Counted from the first letter of the stretch, positions 51,797 through 61,519 are shown. The stretch: 64,000 bases of DNA from an uncultured Lentisphaeraceae bacterium (GCA_949288955.1 CASEMS010000001.1:21753-85752), one strand, 5' to 3'. Notes: generated by a model not told the origin, from the letters alone. Translations and numbers: made by a program.

Positions 51797-53559
51797 AAAC
51801 GGGGTTCGCACTGATTGGCTGCGTGTTGGCCGCGTCGGCGTGGGGTGCGGTCTTCCGCGCCGCGGACTATGGCGTCGCCCCGGGCAAGGCGTTTCAGGCC
51901 TCGGACGTGGCGCGGCTGTTGGAGGCTCTCCGCAAGGCAGAGGGGCCTTCGACGCTGCGCCTGGAGCCGGGAGTCTACGACATCGGCCCCGGGCAATGCC
52001 AAACGCGCACCTGGTTCATCTCCAACCACGACCAAACGAATCCCAGGCTTGTCTTTCTGCCGTTGGAGGACGTGCGTGGGCTGACGGTGGAGGCCGAGGG
52101 CGTCTTCCTCAATCTGCGGGGACGTATCCTCGCGTTGGGCGTCTGGGACAGCGCGGAGGTCACGGTGGATGGGCTGACGGTGGATTACGAGACCCCGCCG
52201 CTCACCCAGGCGACGCTCACGGCGGTGGATCCCAAGGCCAAGACCGTAACCTTCACCTTGCCGCCGGAGGCCAACCCGACGCTTGAGGGCACACGGCTTG
52301 TCTTCGCGGGGCCCGGTTTCCGCGCCGCCCCGGGCGGGGGCATCCTCTTCGAGGCAGACGGGCGCATCGCCTACCGCACGGCGGACATCGGCTTCAACCT
52401 TGGCCGGGTGACGCGTAACGCGGATGGCTCCTACACGGCGGCCGATTGCGCCAACCCGGCTTTCAGGCCTGGGCAACGGATGGCGTTGCGCACCTGGGAG
52501 CGTCCCGCGCCGGGGATCGTCCTCTCCGACTCGCGCGACGTGACGCTGCGTGAGGTGACCATCCATTACGCCGACGGCATGGGCGTGTTGGGGCAGAACA
52601 CCGAGAACATCACGTTGGAGCGTGTCCGCGTCGTCCCCAACCGCGCGAAGGGCCGTTTCTTCTCCACCCAGGCGGACGCGACGCACTTCTCTGGTTGCTC
52701 CGGGCATATCCGCTGCGAGGCGGGGGAGTTCGCGGGGATGATGGACGATGCCATCAACGTCCACGGCACCTATCTGCGCGTGCAGCGGCGCGTGGACGAC
52801 CGGACGCTGGAGTGCGCCTATATGCACGGCCAGTCCTACGGCATGGAATGGGGCGCCAAGGGGGAGGCCGTAACCTTCGTGCGGTCGCGCACCATGGAGC
52901 GCATCGCGGGCTCGGACAATGTGTTGGAGACCGTAACGCCCCTCGATGCGGAGACGGTTCGGGCGGGCGCCAAGCGGCTTCGGCTGACCTTCCGCGATCC
53001 TCTGCCGTCGACGATCGACCCCGCCAAGGAGAAGTTGGGCATCGAGAACCTCACGCGCACGCCGAGCGTGGACTTCATCGGCAACCGCATCGCCGACAAT
53101 CGCGCACGGGGCGCGCTCTTCTCCACCCCAAAGCCGGTGCGTTGCCTCAACAATCTCTTCGACCACACCAGCGGCAGCGCCATCCTTCTCTGCGGCGACT
53201 GTAACGGGTGGTACGAGACCGGTGCCTGCACGGACGTCCTCATCCAAGGCAACATCTTCGTCAATGCGCTTACGTCGCCCTACCAATTCACCGAGGCGGT
53301 CGTCAGCATCTGCCCCGAGATCCCGGACCTCGCCGGCCAAACGGTCCGCCTGCACAGCAATATCCGCATCGTGGGCAACACCTTCGTGGCCTTCGACGCC
53401 CCCTTGGTCTTCGCCAAAAGCGTCGATGGGCTGGTGGTGCGCGGGAACCGTCTGGTGCGTGGCACGGACTATGCGCCTTATCATTGGAACAAGGAGTGGC
53501 TCACCCTTCGCGGCTGCGACAACGTGAAGGCGGAGCCGCCCACGGAGACACGCCCATGA
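51793..53559 (+). CDS. GH110-like alpha-1,3-galactosidase, right-handed beta-helix
   Basis: A 588-residue secreted protein with a signal peptide ([18 protein letters not shown]) and a beta-helix fold. The block [20 protein letters not shown] followed by [11 protein letters not shown] is the family hallmark, with the paired Asp at residues 318-319. [24 protein letters not shown] and [18 protein letters not shown] strands support the assignment. GH110 enzymes remove alpha-1,3-galactose, as in blood-group B and linear B antigens, so mucin or carrageenan-type glycans are possible targets. The start overlaps the GH3 stop. Confidence 0.82.
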   Translation: MKTGFALIGCVLAASAWGAVFRAADYGVAPGKAFQASDVARLLEALRKAEGPSTLRLEPGVYDIGPGQCQTRTWFISNHDQTNPRLVFLPLEDVRGLTVEAEGVFLNLRGRILALGVWDSAEVTVDGLTVDYETPPLTQATLTAVDPKAKTVTFTLPPEANPTLEGTRLVFAGPGFRAAPGGGILFEADGRIAYRTADIGFNLGRVTRNADGSYTAADCANPAFRPGQRMALRTWERPAPGIVLSDSRDVTLREVTIHYADGMGVLGQNTENITLERVRVVPNRAKGRFFSTQADATHFSGCSGHIRCEAGEFAGMMDDAINVHGTYLRVQRRVDDRTLECAYMHGQSYGMEWGAKGEAVTFVRSRTMERIAGSDNVLETVTPLDAETVRAGAKRLRLTFRDPLPSTIDPAKEKLGIENLTRTPSVDFIGNRIADNRARGALFSTPKPVRCLNNLFDHTSGSAILLCGDCNGWYETGACTDVLIQGNIFVNALTSPYQFTEAVVSICPEIPDLAGQTVRLHSNIRIVGNTFVAFDAPLVFAKSVDGLVVRGNRLVRGTDYAPYHWNKEWLTLRGCDNVKAEPPTETRP

Positions 53560-54182
53560 ACCTGTTGGTAACCGCGGGGCCGACGCGCGAGCCGCTCGAC
53601 CCCGTCCGCTTCCTTTCCAATCGCTCCACCGGCAAAATGGGCTTCGCGGTGGCGCAGGCCGCCGCCGAGGCGGGGTGGGGGGTCACCCTCATCGCCGGCC
53701 CCGTCTCACTCCCCACGCCTCCTGGCGTGCGGCGGGTGGATGTAACGACCGCGTTGGAGATGCTCGCGGCGGTGGAGCGTGAGCTGCCGGGGTGCGATGT
53801 CTTCGTCTCCGCCGCCGCGGTGGCCGACTGGAGGCCGGAGGAGTGTTCGCCCACCAAACTCAAGAAGGCCGCCATGGCGGGCGTGTTGCGCCTGGTGCCG
53901 AATCCGGACATCCTCAAAACGATCCTCCCGCTGAAGGGCTCCCGGCGCTTTGTGGGTTTCGCCGCCGAGACGGGCGAGCCGACCGCCGAGGCCGCCCGCA
54001 AACTCCGCGAGAAAGGGCTGGATCTCATCGTCGCCAACGACGTCACCGCCCCAGGCGCGGGCTTCGCCGTGGAGACCAACCGCGTAACCTTCCTCTTCCC
54101 GGATGGCCGACGTGAGGCCCTGCCCCTCTTGTCCAAACACAAAGTGGCCGAAAGACTCATCAATTCCTTGCCAAGGCTCTGA
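53556..54182 (+). CDS. coaB: Phosphopantothenate-cysteine ligase domain protein (CoaB-like, standalone)
   Basis: A 208-residue DFP-family protein. It begins [20 protein letters not shown], then [13 protein letters not shown], and carries [27 protein letters not shown] and [14 protein letters not shown], the full CoaB signature. It makes phosphopantothenoylcysteine in coenzyme A synthesis. The decarboxylase half (CoaC), normally fused at the N-terminus, is absent, so it should be separate elsewhere. Its position, ATGA-overlapping a glycosidase, is odd. Confidence 0.9.
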   Translation: MNLLVTAGPTREPLDPVRFLSNRSTGKMGFAVAQAAAEAGWGVTLIAGPVSLPTPPGVRRVDVTTALEMLAAVERELPGCDVFVSAAAVADWRPEECSPTKLKKAAMAGVLRLVPNPDILKTILPLKGSRRFVGFAAETGEPTAEAARKLREKGLDLIVANDVTAPGAGFAVETNRVTFLFPDGRREALPLLSKHKVAERLINSLPRL

Positions 54183-54191
54183 CCTGCCGTG

Positions 54192-54200
54192 TGCTATACT
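54192..54200 (+). promoter_or_regulatory. Extended -10 promoter, probably leaderless
   Basis: TGC-TATACT ends 7 bases before the ATG at 54208. The only purine-rich bases between them are GGGTGG, which would barely be transcribed. Confidence 0.5.
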
Positions 54201-54207
54201 GGGTGGC

Positions 54208-56037
54208 ATGGCGCAGCCTGAGGCAGTTTATTCAATCCCTTGGCAATCCGTGCGGCACCCTTTCCTTCGGTGGGTGTTGCGGCAGACACACGGTCTCATC
54301 GAGGCCGCGTTGGGGTTGCGTCGCCTCAATCGCGTTTATGAGCGCGTCAAGCGGCGCCCCATCCCCGGCAGTTTCCCCCATCGGATCCTGGCGGCGATGG
54401 ACGTGCGCACGGAGGTGACCCCCGCGGACGTTGCGCGCATCCCTGCCGAGGGTGCGCTGATGGTGGTGGCGAACCACCCCTTCGGCGCCGTCGAGGGGCT
54501 GGCGCTCCTGGAGCTTGTCCGCCGCCGCCGCCCCGACGTCAAGGTCATGGCCAACTACATCCTCGCGCGCATCCCTGAGCTGCGCGGGGAGATGTTCTTC
54601 GTCGACCCCTTCGGGCGCCCCGGCTCCGTCGCCCGCAATGTCAATGCCCTCCGCCAAGCCTTCCAATGGTTGCGCGACGGCAAGGCGCTGATTGTCTTCC
54701 CCGCCGGAGAGGTGGCCAGCTTCGCCCCCCACGCCTTTCACGTGCGCGACTCGGAGTGGCACACCTCGCTCATGACGCTGGCCCGCCACGTCAAGGCGCC
54801 CGTCAGCCTGCTGCCTGTCTTCGTCCCGGGCTCCGCCTCCCTCCTCTTCCACCTTGTCGGCAAGATCCATCCGCGTCTGCGTACCTTGCTCCTGCCGCGT
54901 GAGATGATCCGTCTGCGCCATCGCACGTTGGAACTTCGCGTCGGCGACCCGATCGACTCGGACAAACTCTTCCGGCGCTTCGCCTCCGACGCTGACGCCC
55001 TCCGCTATCTTCGCTTCCGCACCTTCCTGTTGGTCGGCAGGGTGGGGGGCTCGCGCTTCGAGGAACGGATGCGCCGTCTGACCCTCGACAGCGAGGAGCG
55101 CGAGAACGTCCCCATCATCCCCCCCGTCGATCCCATCCGCGTCGAGGCCGAACTCCACGCGCTTCCCGAGGAGGCCCGCCTCTGCGCCGTCGACGCCTAC
55201 GAACTGTACGCCGCGCAAGGGCGCGACATCCCGCAGACCCTGCGCGAGATTGGCCGCCTCCGCGAGCTCACCTTCCGGGCCGTCGGCGAAGGCACCGGGC
55301 GCGACCTCGACACCGATGAGTTCGACGCCGCCTACCATCAGCTCATCCTCTGGCAGCGTGAGAAACGCGAGATCGTCGGCTGCTATCGGCTGGCCCTCTC
55401 CGATGTCTTGGCCGAGACCGCCGGGCTTTCCGCACTCTACACGCGCACCCTTTTCCGTTTCGACGAGCGGTTCCTGGGGCATCTCCCGGGGCCTGCGGTG
55501 GAGCTGGGCCGCTCCTTCGTCCGCCCCAGCTATCAACGCGCCTTCGCGCCGCTCCTCTTGCTTTGGCGCGGCGTGCTCACCTTTTTGGCCCGCCACCCCC
55601 GCTACACCGTCCTCTTCGGCCCTGTCAGTATCTCGCACGACTTCCGCCCCACCTCGCGCGACCTGCTCATCGAGCATCTCCGTGCCCGCTGCTTCGACTG
55701 GCGCCTTGCCAAGTGGGTCTCCCCCCGCCTCCCGCCCAAGCGACCGCGCTTCGTGGAATGGCGCCATCCGGACTACGCCGACTTCCTTCGCACCGAGGCC
55801 GACGTGAACGCCGCCCTTGCGGAGATTGAGGAGGGGCGCCGCGAGATGCCCGTCCTCATCCGCCAATATCTCAAACTCGGCGGCCGCATCGCCGCCTTCA
55901 ATGTCGATCCCGATTTCGGTACCGTCGTCGATGGCCTGATCATCGTCGACCTTCTCAAAGTCCCGCCCCGCGACGTCATCCGCTACATGGGCAAGGACCT
56001 CTACGAGGCGTATGTCTCCGCGCCTCGGGAAGGATAA
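54208..56037 (+). CDS. Two-domain acyltransferase (PlsC-like plus hemolysin/GNAT-like), OlsF-type aminolipid synthase candidate
   Basis: A 609-residue fusion. The N-terminal domain (about 60-300) is a lysophospholipid-acyltransferase type with the catalytic NHxxxx motif as N89-H90-P-F-G and the later MFFVDPFGRPGSVARN and IVFPAGEVAS boxes. The C-terminal domain (about 340-600) resembles the OlsB/hemolysin N-acyltransferase (LTFRAVGEGTGRDLDTDEFD, IVGCYRLALSDV, ELGRSFVRPSYQ, LFGPVSISHDF). The same pairing occurs in OlsF, which makes ornithine lipids. An aminolipid product is therefore likely; the amino acid is unknown. It starts at 54208 and the next gene follows by 1 bp. Confidence 0.83.
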   Translation: MAQPEAVYSIPWQSVRHPFLRWVLRQTHGLIEAALGLRRLNRVYERVKRRPIPGSFPHRILAAMDVRTEVTPADVARIPAEGALMVVANHPFGAVEGLALLELVRRRRPDVKVMANYILARIPELRGEMFFVDPFGRPGSVARNVNALRQAFQWLRDGKALIVFPAGEVASFAPHAFHVRDSEWHTSLMTLARHVKAPVSLLPVFVPGSASLLFHLVGKIHPRLRTLLLPREMIRLRHRTLELRVGDPIDSDKLFRRFASDADALRYLRFRTFLLVGRVGGSRFEERMRRLTLDSEERENVPIIPPVDPIRVEAELHALPEEARLCAVDAYELYAAQGRDIPQTLREIGRLRELTFRAVGEGTGRDLDTDEFDAAYHQLILWQREKREIVGCYRLALSDVLAETAGLSALYTRTLFRFDERFLGHLPGPAVELGRSFVRPSYQRAFAPLLLLWRGVLTFLARHPRYTVLFGPVSISHDFRPTSRDLLIEHLRARCFDWRLAKWVSPRLPPKRPRFVEWRHPDYADFLRTEADVNAALAEIEEGRREMPVLIRQYLKLGGRIAAFNVDPDFGTVVDGLIIVDLLKVPPRDVIRYMGKDLYEAYVSAPREG

Positions 56038-56038
56038 T

Positions 56039-56887
56039 ATGCGCATACTCATCACCGGCGGCCATGGGATGTTGGGCCGCACCCTTCAGGCCAACTGGCA
56101 CGTCACCCACACCCTCGCCGTCGCCGATCTCCCCGAGGTCGACGTTACCGACCCCGATTCCCTGCGGGCCGCCTTCGACGGTTTCCGCCCCGAGGTCGTC
56201 GTCCACTGCGCCGCCAAGACCAACGTCGACGCCTGCGAGAGCGACCGCGAGGGCGCCTTCCGCCTCAACGCCGAAGGCTCCGCCAACGTTGCCCGCGCCT
56301 GCGCCGAACACGGCGCGCGCCTGCTTGCCATTTCCACCGACTACGTCTTCGCGGGGGATCGGCCCGACGACCGCTCCGAAGACGACCCCACCGCCCCCAA
56401 GACCGTCTACGGCGCCAGCAAACTCGCCGGGGAGGAGGCCATCCGCGCCCTTTGCCCCAACCACGTCATCGCCCGCACCGCCTGGCTCTACGGCCCCGGC
56501 GGCCCCAGCTTCGTCCACGCCATCCTCCGGCAGGCCCGCGCCAATCCCGATGCCCCCCTGCGCGTCGTGGACGACCAGCGCGGCAACCCCACCTCCACCC
56601 TTGCCCTCGCCGATGCGCTCACGGCCTTCCTTGCCCGGCCAACGCTCCGCGGCACCTTCCATGTTACCTGCGAGGGCACCGTCAGCTGGTGCGGCTTCGC
56701 CCGTGAGATTCTGCGCCTGGCGGGCCTCGGGACCCCCGTCCAGCCCTGTTCCAGCGCGGACTATCCGCGCCCCGCGCCCCGCCCCGCGTGGTCCGCCCTC
56801 TCCAAAGCCAAACTAGCCGCCTGCGGCCTTCCCCCGATGCCCGATTGGCAGGAGGCCCTCGCCCACGCCTTCGCCGTTGGTCTCTGA
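56039..56887 (+). CDS. rfbD: dTDP-4-dehydrorhamnose reductase
   Basis: A 282-residue short-chain dehydrogenase. NADPH-binding motif MRILITGGHGMLGRTL, catalytic Y-x-x-x-K in VYGASKLAGEEA, and late VVDDQRGNPTSTLALADAL and GTFHVTCEGTVSWCGFA match RmlD. It makes dTDP-L-rhamnose for surface polymers. The RmlABC partners are not in the window. The start at 56039 has AAGGA upstream. Confidence 0.93.
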   Translation: MRILITGGHGMLGRTLQANWHVTHTLAVADLPEVDVTDPDSLRAAFDGFRPEVVVHCAAKTNVDACESDREGAFRLNAEGSANVARACAEHGARLLAISTDYVFAGDRPDDRSEDDPTAPKTVYGASKLAGEEAIRALCPNHVIARTAWLYGPGGPSFVHAILRQARANPDAPLRVVDDQRGNPTSTLALADALTAFLARPTLRGTFHVTCEGTVSWCGFAREILRLAGLGTPVQPCSSADYPRPAPRPAWSALSKAKLAACGLPPMPDWQEALAHAFAVGL

Positions 56888-56898
56888 GTGCCATAGAC

Positions 56899-56945
56899 AA
56901 AAAGAGCCGCGCGACGCACACCACGTGCGCCGCGCGGCTTTTTTT
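56899..56945. terminator. Bidirectional terminator between rfbD and the C10-like peptidase
   Basis: AGCCGCGCG and its complement (56905-56913 with 56931-56939), a structured loop, A-run before and T-run after. The two genes converge here. Confidence 0.85.
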
Positions 56946-56954
56946 GTCGCCCCG

Positions 56955-59900
56955 TCAGTTCGCGATCTCCACCACGACCTTGAAGAAGCGCGAGCGCTCG
57001 GTCGGGGGAACCCACCGCGGCGATTCCAGCGACTCCGTACCCAACAGCGTGTAGACCCGTCCCGGCTCCCGTGTCCACGTAACCTCCGCGGGCGCCCCGG
57101 AGACGGGGGTGATGGAGGTGATGCGCAACGTGCTGCTCGGGTCGGTGGGGTCGGTGCCAAGCACGTATTCCTCCCAGTTGGCGTAACCATCGCCGTCGGA
57201 GTCTTCATCCGCATGGGCAGGGAGGTCCTCCTCGGGCACCTCGGGGAAGTGAAGGGCCAACCATCCGACCGGCACATCGCCACGCTCCTTGCCCAATGTC
57301 TCGCCCACCGGCAGGATGCGGAGGAAGACACCGGACCCATTCAAATAGGTATAGGTGGCGTTGGGGTCGCCGAGGCGGCGGCACGCGAGCAACAGGGTTA
57401 CATCCGTGGGCGCCTCGATGGCAAGCTCCTTGGGGATGGGCAAACACAGTGCGTCCGCGCGAAGCCCCGTCGCCCGAAGGCTGGAGGCGAAGGCGGAGTC
57501 CTTCGTATAGAACATGAACTCCAACTTGTCATAGTCGGAGGGCGTGCCGTGATAGGAATATTCCCCACCGGAAAGATCGTTGGCGTAGAGGTCGAAGGCT
57601 GTCGCCCAGACAACCATGCCCGGATAAACCGTCTGCGGCGACACCGCCGTCAGCCCCGTGAACCAGGAGGCGTAAGGGTGAACCTTCACGCTGACGGTGG
57701 CGGTCTGGCCCAGGGCGGAGGCCGTAACAGTCAGCGTGCCGGTCTTGAACCCGTTGGTTTGGGAGAAGGAGAGCGTACCCTCCGCGTCGATGAGGGCATC
57801 GCCATAGGTGAAGCTGCACGCCCACTCCGGGGAGATGGCGAAGGCCGCGCCATTCGCCAAGACAGCCATGCAGGCGAAGCGGGGTTCCGCGTCCTTCTCC
57901 AAGTCCACCGTTTCGGGCGCGACGATCTCCAGGCGCACGACCTGTTCCTCCGAGACGACGGTAACCGTCTCCTCGCAGGACAGGGTCTTCCCCCAACAAT
58001 CGGCCGTAACCCGCACGCGCACCGTTCCCGCCCCGGTTGGCGTGAGCGTGCCGTCATGGGCAAGCGTGGCGGCGGAGCCCTCAAGCAACGTCCATGTGGA
58101 CACGTCGTCGGCGAGCGGCAGGGTGAGGCCATCGGCGAAGCGCACGGAGGCCGAGAGCGTGACGGGGGTGGCGACATAGGTGGGCGCATCGATTGTCAGC
58201 CCTGTGGCGGGGGGCACCGCCTCCCAGGCGGCGCACGCGTCCGCCACCACCGATTGGAAGACGCCCACGTCGCCGCCGACGGCGGAGGCAAGGGCTTCGT
58301 TGCCGTCCCAGCCTAGGGTGGGGGAGAAGGTGCGCGGGTCAAAGACGCCATACTGTGGGTTCGCCCCGTCCATCGCCGCGAAGGGGTCGTCATTGTTGCA
58401 ATAGTACACGACGATTTGGTCGCGGATGCTGTTGTCGAGGGCACGCAAGGCACGTTTCACGGCCTCGCAATCGGCGTGCCCATCCGTCCCGCACAGGACG
58501 AAGAGCGCCTTCCCGGCGCGCAACGCCTCGTCTTGGGCCGCCTCGGCATCGGTGAAGAGGGTGAGGTGGCCATCGTTCGGGAGCGTGAAGTCGGCACGGT
58601 CAGGCAAGGCGGCGACATAAGCTCGCCGTTCGGATGCGTAGAGGAGATCGTCGGAGGCGCACGCTTCCGCGCCCACCGTCAGCGTCCGGCTCATCATCCC
58701 GCAGACGACCTCGCACTGCTCGAAATCCGCCGGAACGGTTGTGGCGTAATCGCCAAAGACACCCGTCTGAAGGGTCTCCCAGGGCACGCCGTCCAAGCGG
58801 ATCTCGACCGTCTCGAAGGGGCATGGCGCGCCAGTCGCGTCGACGACGCGGCCATAGATGGGGACGCGCGGGGTGGGGGAGGGGCCCAACTGCGTGATGA
58901 TGCCATTGAGAATGGTGTAGTCCTCGATGTAGGGTAGCGCGTACCAAGCGTCTCCCTGACCACCCCAACCCATGAAGATGCGCGTGAAGGCCACGTCGGC
59001 ATCGTCCTCGCCATATCCCACGGCCAACACCGCATGGCCGCCGGACGAATTGCGGATGGAGAAGGCGACCGGCGTGCCTGCGCGGAGCTGCGCGTAAATC
59101 AGGGGCTCATACTCGGATGAGGTCGGTGAATTGACATAAATCCCGGAGAGTCCGAATTGTTCACGGAGCGCCACCGCCAAATCCGAAAGCGTGGCGCCGC
59201 TCCCATTCTGCGCGTAAGCCATCTCAACGAGCACCCCCACGTCATAAGCCACGCGGCCAAGCAATTCCTGCTGCGCGTCGGAAAGCGGTTGGGGGTCCTG
59301 CCAGCGCGTCGGCAGCAAGGCCCAGTCATAGGCTCCCCCCAGCGTCGTCAGGGTGCGCGACTGATTGTTGACCTTGCAGACCCGCGAGACGCCCGAGGGG
59401 CCGGCCTCGACCCCGAACCATTGCAGGAGTGCCGCGCCCGTCACCGCGACGCAGCCGACGACATAATGGTTGGGTGTGTAGCGATCGTAGACAGTCCCAT
59501 CGGCCCAAGACCCATAGTTGTTCCAGGAGGACTGGTTCCAGTGCGTCAGCGTGTCGTTGCGCCAAGGGCCAGGGAGCGCGATGACCTCCGCCGGCTCCCA
59601 TGCCTCGGTTGCGGCGGCTCGCGTCCGTGCGATGGGCGTTCCGAGAAGCGACGCCCACCGCCGTTCCGCCGACGTGGTCGCGGCGGACGAAGTCGCCATC
59701 CGCGCCGTTGGCGAGGTCGCTGACGCATTGTCCGCCGCCGCCAAGCGAGCAGGGACATCCGCCGCCAGCAAGGCGGTCAGCGGGTGCCCCTCCGGCAACG
59801 GCGCCGCCCCGCCCTCCGTGACCGCCGCGAGAATGGGCGAAAGCCGCGTGTCCCCGGCCACGGCCAACCAGCCACCCGTCCCCAACGCCACGCGATAGTA

Positions 59901-60086
59901 GAGCAGACGCCCCGTGCCATCGGCCACAGGCGTCACCTCGCCGACTGTTGAAGCGCTCCCGGCCAACGCCGGGTTGCGCCCAATCCACTCCAAGGCCACC
60001 CGGCGCGCCTCATCCGAGGAGGTCTCGCGCCCCGACACGGCGCCGGAAACAAGCATGAATGCAAACAAAAGCAAAACCAACCGCAT
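56955..60086 (-). CDS. Secreted C10-like cysteine peptidase with thioredoxin-like and Ig-like regions
   Basis: A 1,043-residue exported protein. A signal peptide is at 1-20, then a Spi-like propeptide (about 25-110). The catalytic Cys is C212 (VVGCVAVTGAALLQWFG) and His H351 (SSGGHAVLAVGYGEDD), followed by FMGWGGQGDAWYALPY, matching streptopain-type C10 enzymes. After the protease come a carboxypeptidase-regulatory-like strand (VVDATGAPCPFETVEI), a thioredoxin-like stretch with two Cys (ALFVLCGTDGHADCEAVKRA), bacterial Ig-like repeats, and a Ca-binding DEDSDGDGYANWEEYVLGTD motif. It likely degrades extracellular proteins. AGGAG precedes the start. Confidence 0.85.
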   Translation of the reverse strand: MRLVLLLFAFMLVSGAVSGRETSSDEARRVALEWIGRNPALAGSASTVGEVTPVADGTGRLLYYRVALGTGGWLAVAGDTRLSPILAAVTEGGAAPLPEGHPLTALLAADVPARLAAADNASATSPTARMATSSAATTSAERRWASLLGTPIARTRAAATEAWEPAEVIALPGPWRNDTLTHWNQSSWNNYGSWADGTVYDRYTPNHYVVGCVAVTGAALLQWFGVEAGPSGVSRVCKVNNQSRTLTTLGGAYDWALLPTRWQDPQPLSDAQQELLGRVAYDVGVLVEMAYAQNGSGATLSDLAVALREQFGLSGIYVNSPTSSEYEPLIYAQLRAGTPVAFSIRNSSGGHAVLAVGYGEDDADVAFTRIFMGWGGQGDAWYALPYIEDYTILNGIITQLGPSPTPRVPIYGRVVDATGAPCPFETVEIRLDGVPWETLQTGVFGDYATTVPADFEQCEVVCGMMSRTLTVGAEACASDDLLYASERRAYVAALPDRADFTLPNDGHLTLFTDAEAAQDEALRAGKALFVLCGTDGHADCEAVKRALRALDNSIRDQIVVYYCNNDDPFAAMDGANPQYGVFDPRTFSPTLGWDGNEALASAVGGDVGVFQSVVADACAAWEAVPPATGLTIDAPTYVATPVTLSASVRFADGLTLPLADDVSTWTLLEGSAATLAHDGTLTPTGAGTVRVRVTADCWGKTLSCEETVTVVSEEQVVRLEIVAPETVDLEKDAEPRFACMAVLANGAAFAISPEWACSFTYGDALIDAEGTLSFSQTNGFKTGTLTVTASALGQTATVSVKVHPYASWFTGLTAVSPQTVYPGMVVWATAFDLYANDLSGGEYSYHGTPSDYDKLEFMFYTKDSAFASSLRATGLRADALCLPIPKELAIEAPTDVTLLLACRRLGDPNATYTYLNGSGVFLRILPVGETLGKERGDVPVGWLALHFPEVPEEDLPAHADEDSDGDGYANWEEYVLGTDPTDPSSTLRITSITPVSGAPAEVTWTREPGRVYTLLGTESLESPRWVPPTERSRFFKVVVEIAN

Positions 60087-60141
60087 GACACCTTCTCCTC
60101 TTTCGTGATACAAGCCCTCGTGATCGCAGGCAGACGTCAAT

Positions 60142-60170
60142 ACCATACCAAGCACAGGCAAACCTGTCAA
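60142..60170 (-). promoter_or_regulatory. Promoter of the C10-like peptidase gene
   Basis: TTGACA at 60165-60170, 17-bp spacer, TATGGT at 60142-60147 with an extended TGG (minus strand). The leader is about 50 bases. Confidence 0.75.
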
Positions 60171-60189
60171 ACGCCGTAACCTAAGACGG

Positions 60190-60385
60190 CTCGGCCCCCC
60201 GTCCATCTCGGATCCGCGGCCGCCCCGAGGTGGATTGGCGGCTGACTCGAGATGGATCAGCGGCTGACTCACAATGGATCAAGCGGCTGACCCGAGGTGG
60301 ATCGGCGGCTGGCCCGAGGTGGATCGGCGGCTGACACACAATGGATCGGCGGCTGACACACAATGGATCGGCGGCTGAGGCGTAG
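60190..60385. repeat. 22-bp-period palindromic-core array 8 (longest)
   Basis: About eight units with cores near 60215, 60237, 60259, 60282, 60304, 60326, 60348 and 60370. The 22-bp period holds apart from one inserted A in the fourth unit. Two adjoining units sharing CACAAT look recently duplicated. It lies between the peptidase promoter and hydE. Confidence 0.92.
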
Positions 60386-60514
60386 AGCGCGAGGGGCCGA
60401 AGGGATGGGAAGCACGGGCTGAATTACAACAGAACCGCGCTTATGCGACACATAATGGGTCGGGAAAACGACGGGGTTCGCGCCCCTACCCTTAGCGAGC
60501 GGAGGCGTACTCCT
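60386..60514. other. Gap between array 8 and hydE
   Basis: No gene seen. It has a short inverted repeat TTATG-CGACA-CATAA at 60441-60455 and a GGGG/CCCC hairpin near 60475-60488 but no T-run, so no clear terminator for hydE. With 60087-60385 this makes the longest non-coding stretch in the window (428 bp). Confidence 0.45.
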
Positions 60515-61519
60515 TTAGTGGTCGTAGGCGTGGCGGAGGCCAACGGCGGCGAGATCGGCGTAAAGCGCGGAGCGTGCGTCGGCCTCGGGGGCGACGACAC
60601 AGATTTTGTCGGGATAGATTTGATAGCCGTCGCGGTAAGCGGCGGGAGTCAGGTTGGGCATGAAGACATTGGCCCCGGCCTCGAACCCCATGTGGCGTCC
60701 ATGCGCGGGGTCGAGGGTGGAGAGCGCGGTGGTGGATGGGATGTTGGCGGCCGGGAGAAGAAGTCGGGCGAGGGCGTAGCACCGACAGGTGAAATCGGCG
60801 GAGACGGGCACCTCGCTGGGCGTGGATTCCTGCCCGAGCGGCGTCTGTGGATGGGACAGGTATGGACCCAGGCCCACCATGTCCACGGCAAGGTCTCGGA
60901 GGGTCAGGAGATCCTCCACGACGGATTCCAAGGTCTGCCCGGGGAGGCCAAGCATCATGCCCGCGCCGATTTCGTAGCCCTGCGCCTTCATGCGGCGGAG
61001 TTGGTCGAGGCGGGGATGAGCGCCCGTGAGGGGCGCGCCGGGATGGATGTGGGCGAAGAGGGCGCGGTCGGTGGTCTCGAAGCGGAGGAGATAACGGTCT
61101 GCGCCGGCCTCGCGCCAAGCTGCGGTGTCGGCCTCGGAGCGTTCACCCAGTGAGAGCGTAACACGTTGCCCGGTCTCGCCTTTGATACGTCGGACAAGGG
61201 CGGCGACGCGGTCGCGCGTCCAAAGGGAGGGGCATTCGCCGGCTTGGAGGACGACGGTGCCGAAGCGGAGGTCGCGGGCGAGGCGGGCGCAGGCGAGGAT
61301 CTCGTCGTCGCGCAGGGCATAACGGCGGGCGGATTGGTTGCTGTGGCGCATCCCGCAATAGAGGCAGTCGCGGTCACAGACGCTGGAAAGCTCGATGAGT
61401 CCACGCAGGAAGACGCCATCTCCTTTGGTTCGGGCGCGGACGGCGCGGGCCTCGGCGAAGAGGGCCGAGGCGTCGGGCGCGGTGAGCCAACGGCGGAGGT
61501 CGTTGCGTCCGAGGTTCAT
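60515..61519 (-). CDS. hydE: HydE-like radical SAM [FeFe]-hydrogenase maturase
   Basis: A 334-residue radical-SAM protein with the cluster motif C-D-R-D-C-L-Y-C in IELSSVCDRDCLYCGMRHSN. The YALRDDEILACARLA and TVVLQAGE segments, and later LGLPGQTLESVVEDLL, match HydE rather than biotin synthase. HydE helps build the H-cluster of [FeFe]-hydrogenase. HydF, HydG and the hydrogenase are not in the window. PylB-type methylornithine synthase is a less likely alternative. The start overlaps the deacylase stop. Confidence 0.83.
   Translation of the reverse strand: MNLGRNDLRRWLTAPDASALFAEARAVRARTKGDGVFLRGLIELSSVCDRDCLYCGMRHSNQSARRYALRDDEILACARLARDLRFGTVVLQAGECPSLWTRDRVAALVRRIKGETGQRVTLSLGERSEADTAAWREAGADRYLLRFETTDRALFAHIHPGAPLTGAHPRLDQLRRMKAQGYEIGAGMMLGLPGQTLESVVEDLLTLRDLAVDMVGLGPYLSHPQTPLGQESTPSEVPVSADFTCRCYALARLLLPAANIPSTTALSTLDPAHGRHMGFEAGANVFMPNLTPAAYRDGYQIYPDKICVVAPEADARSALYADLAAVGLRHAYDH

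Noticed and set aside
60441..60455. Operator or small RNA promoter at TTATG-CGACA-CATAA
   Set aside because: It is a five-base inverted repeat only, with no adjacent start point or gene; chance is a sufficient explanation.
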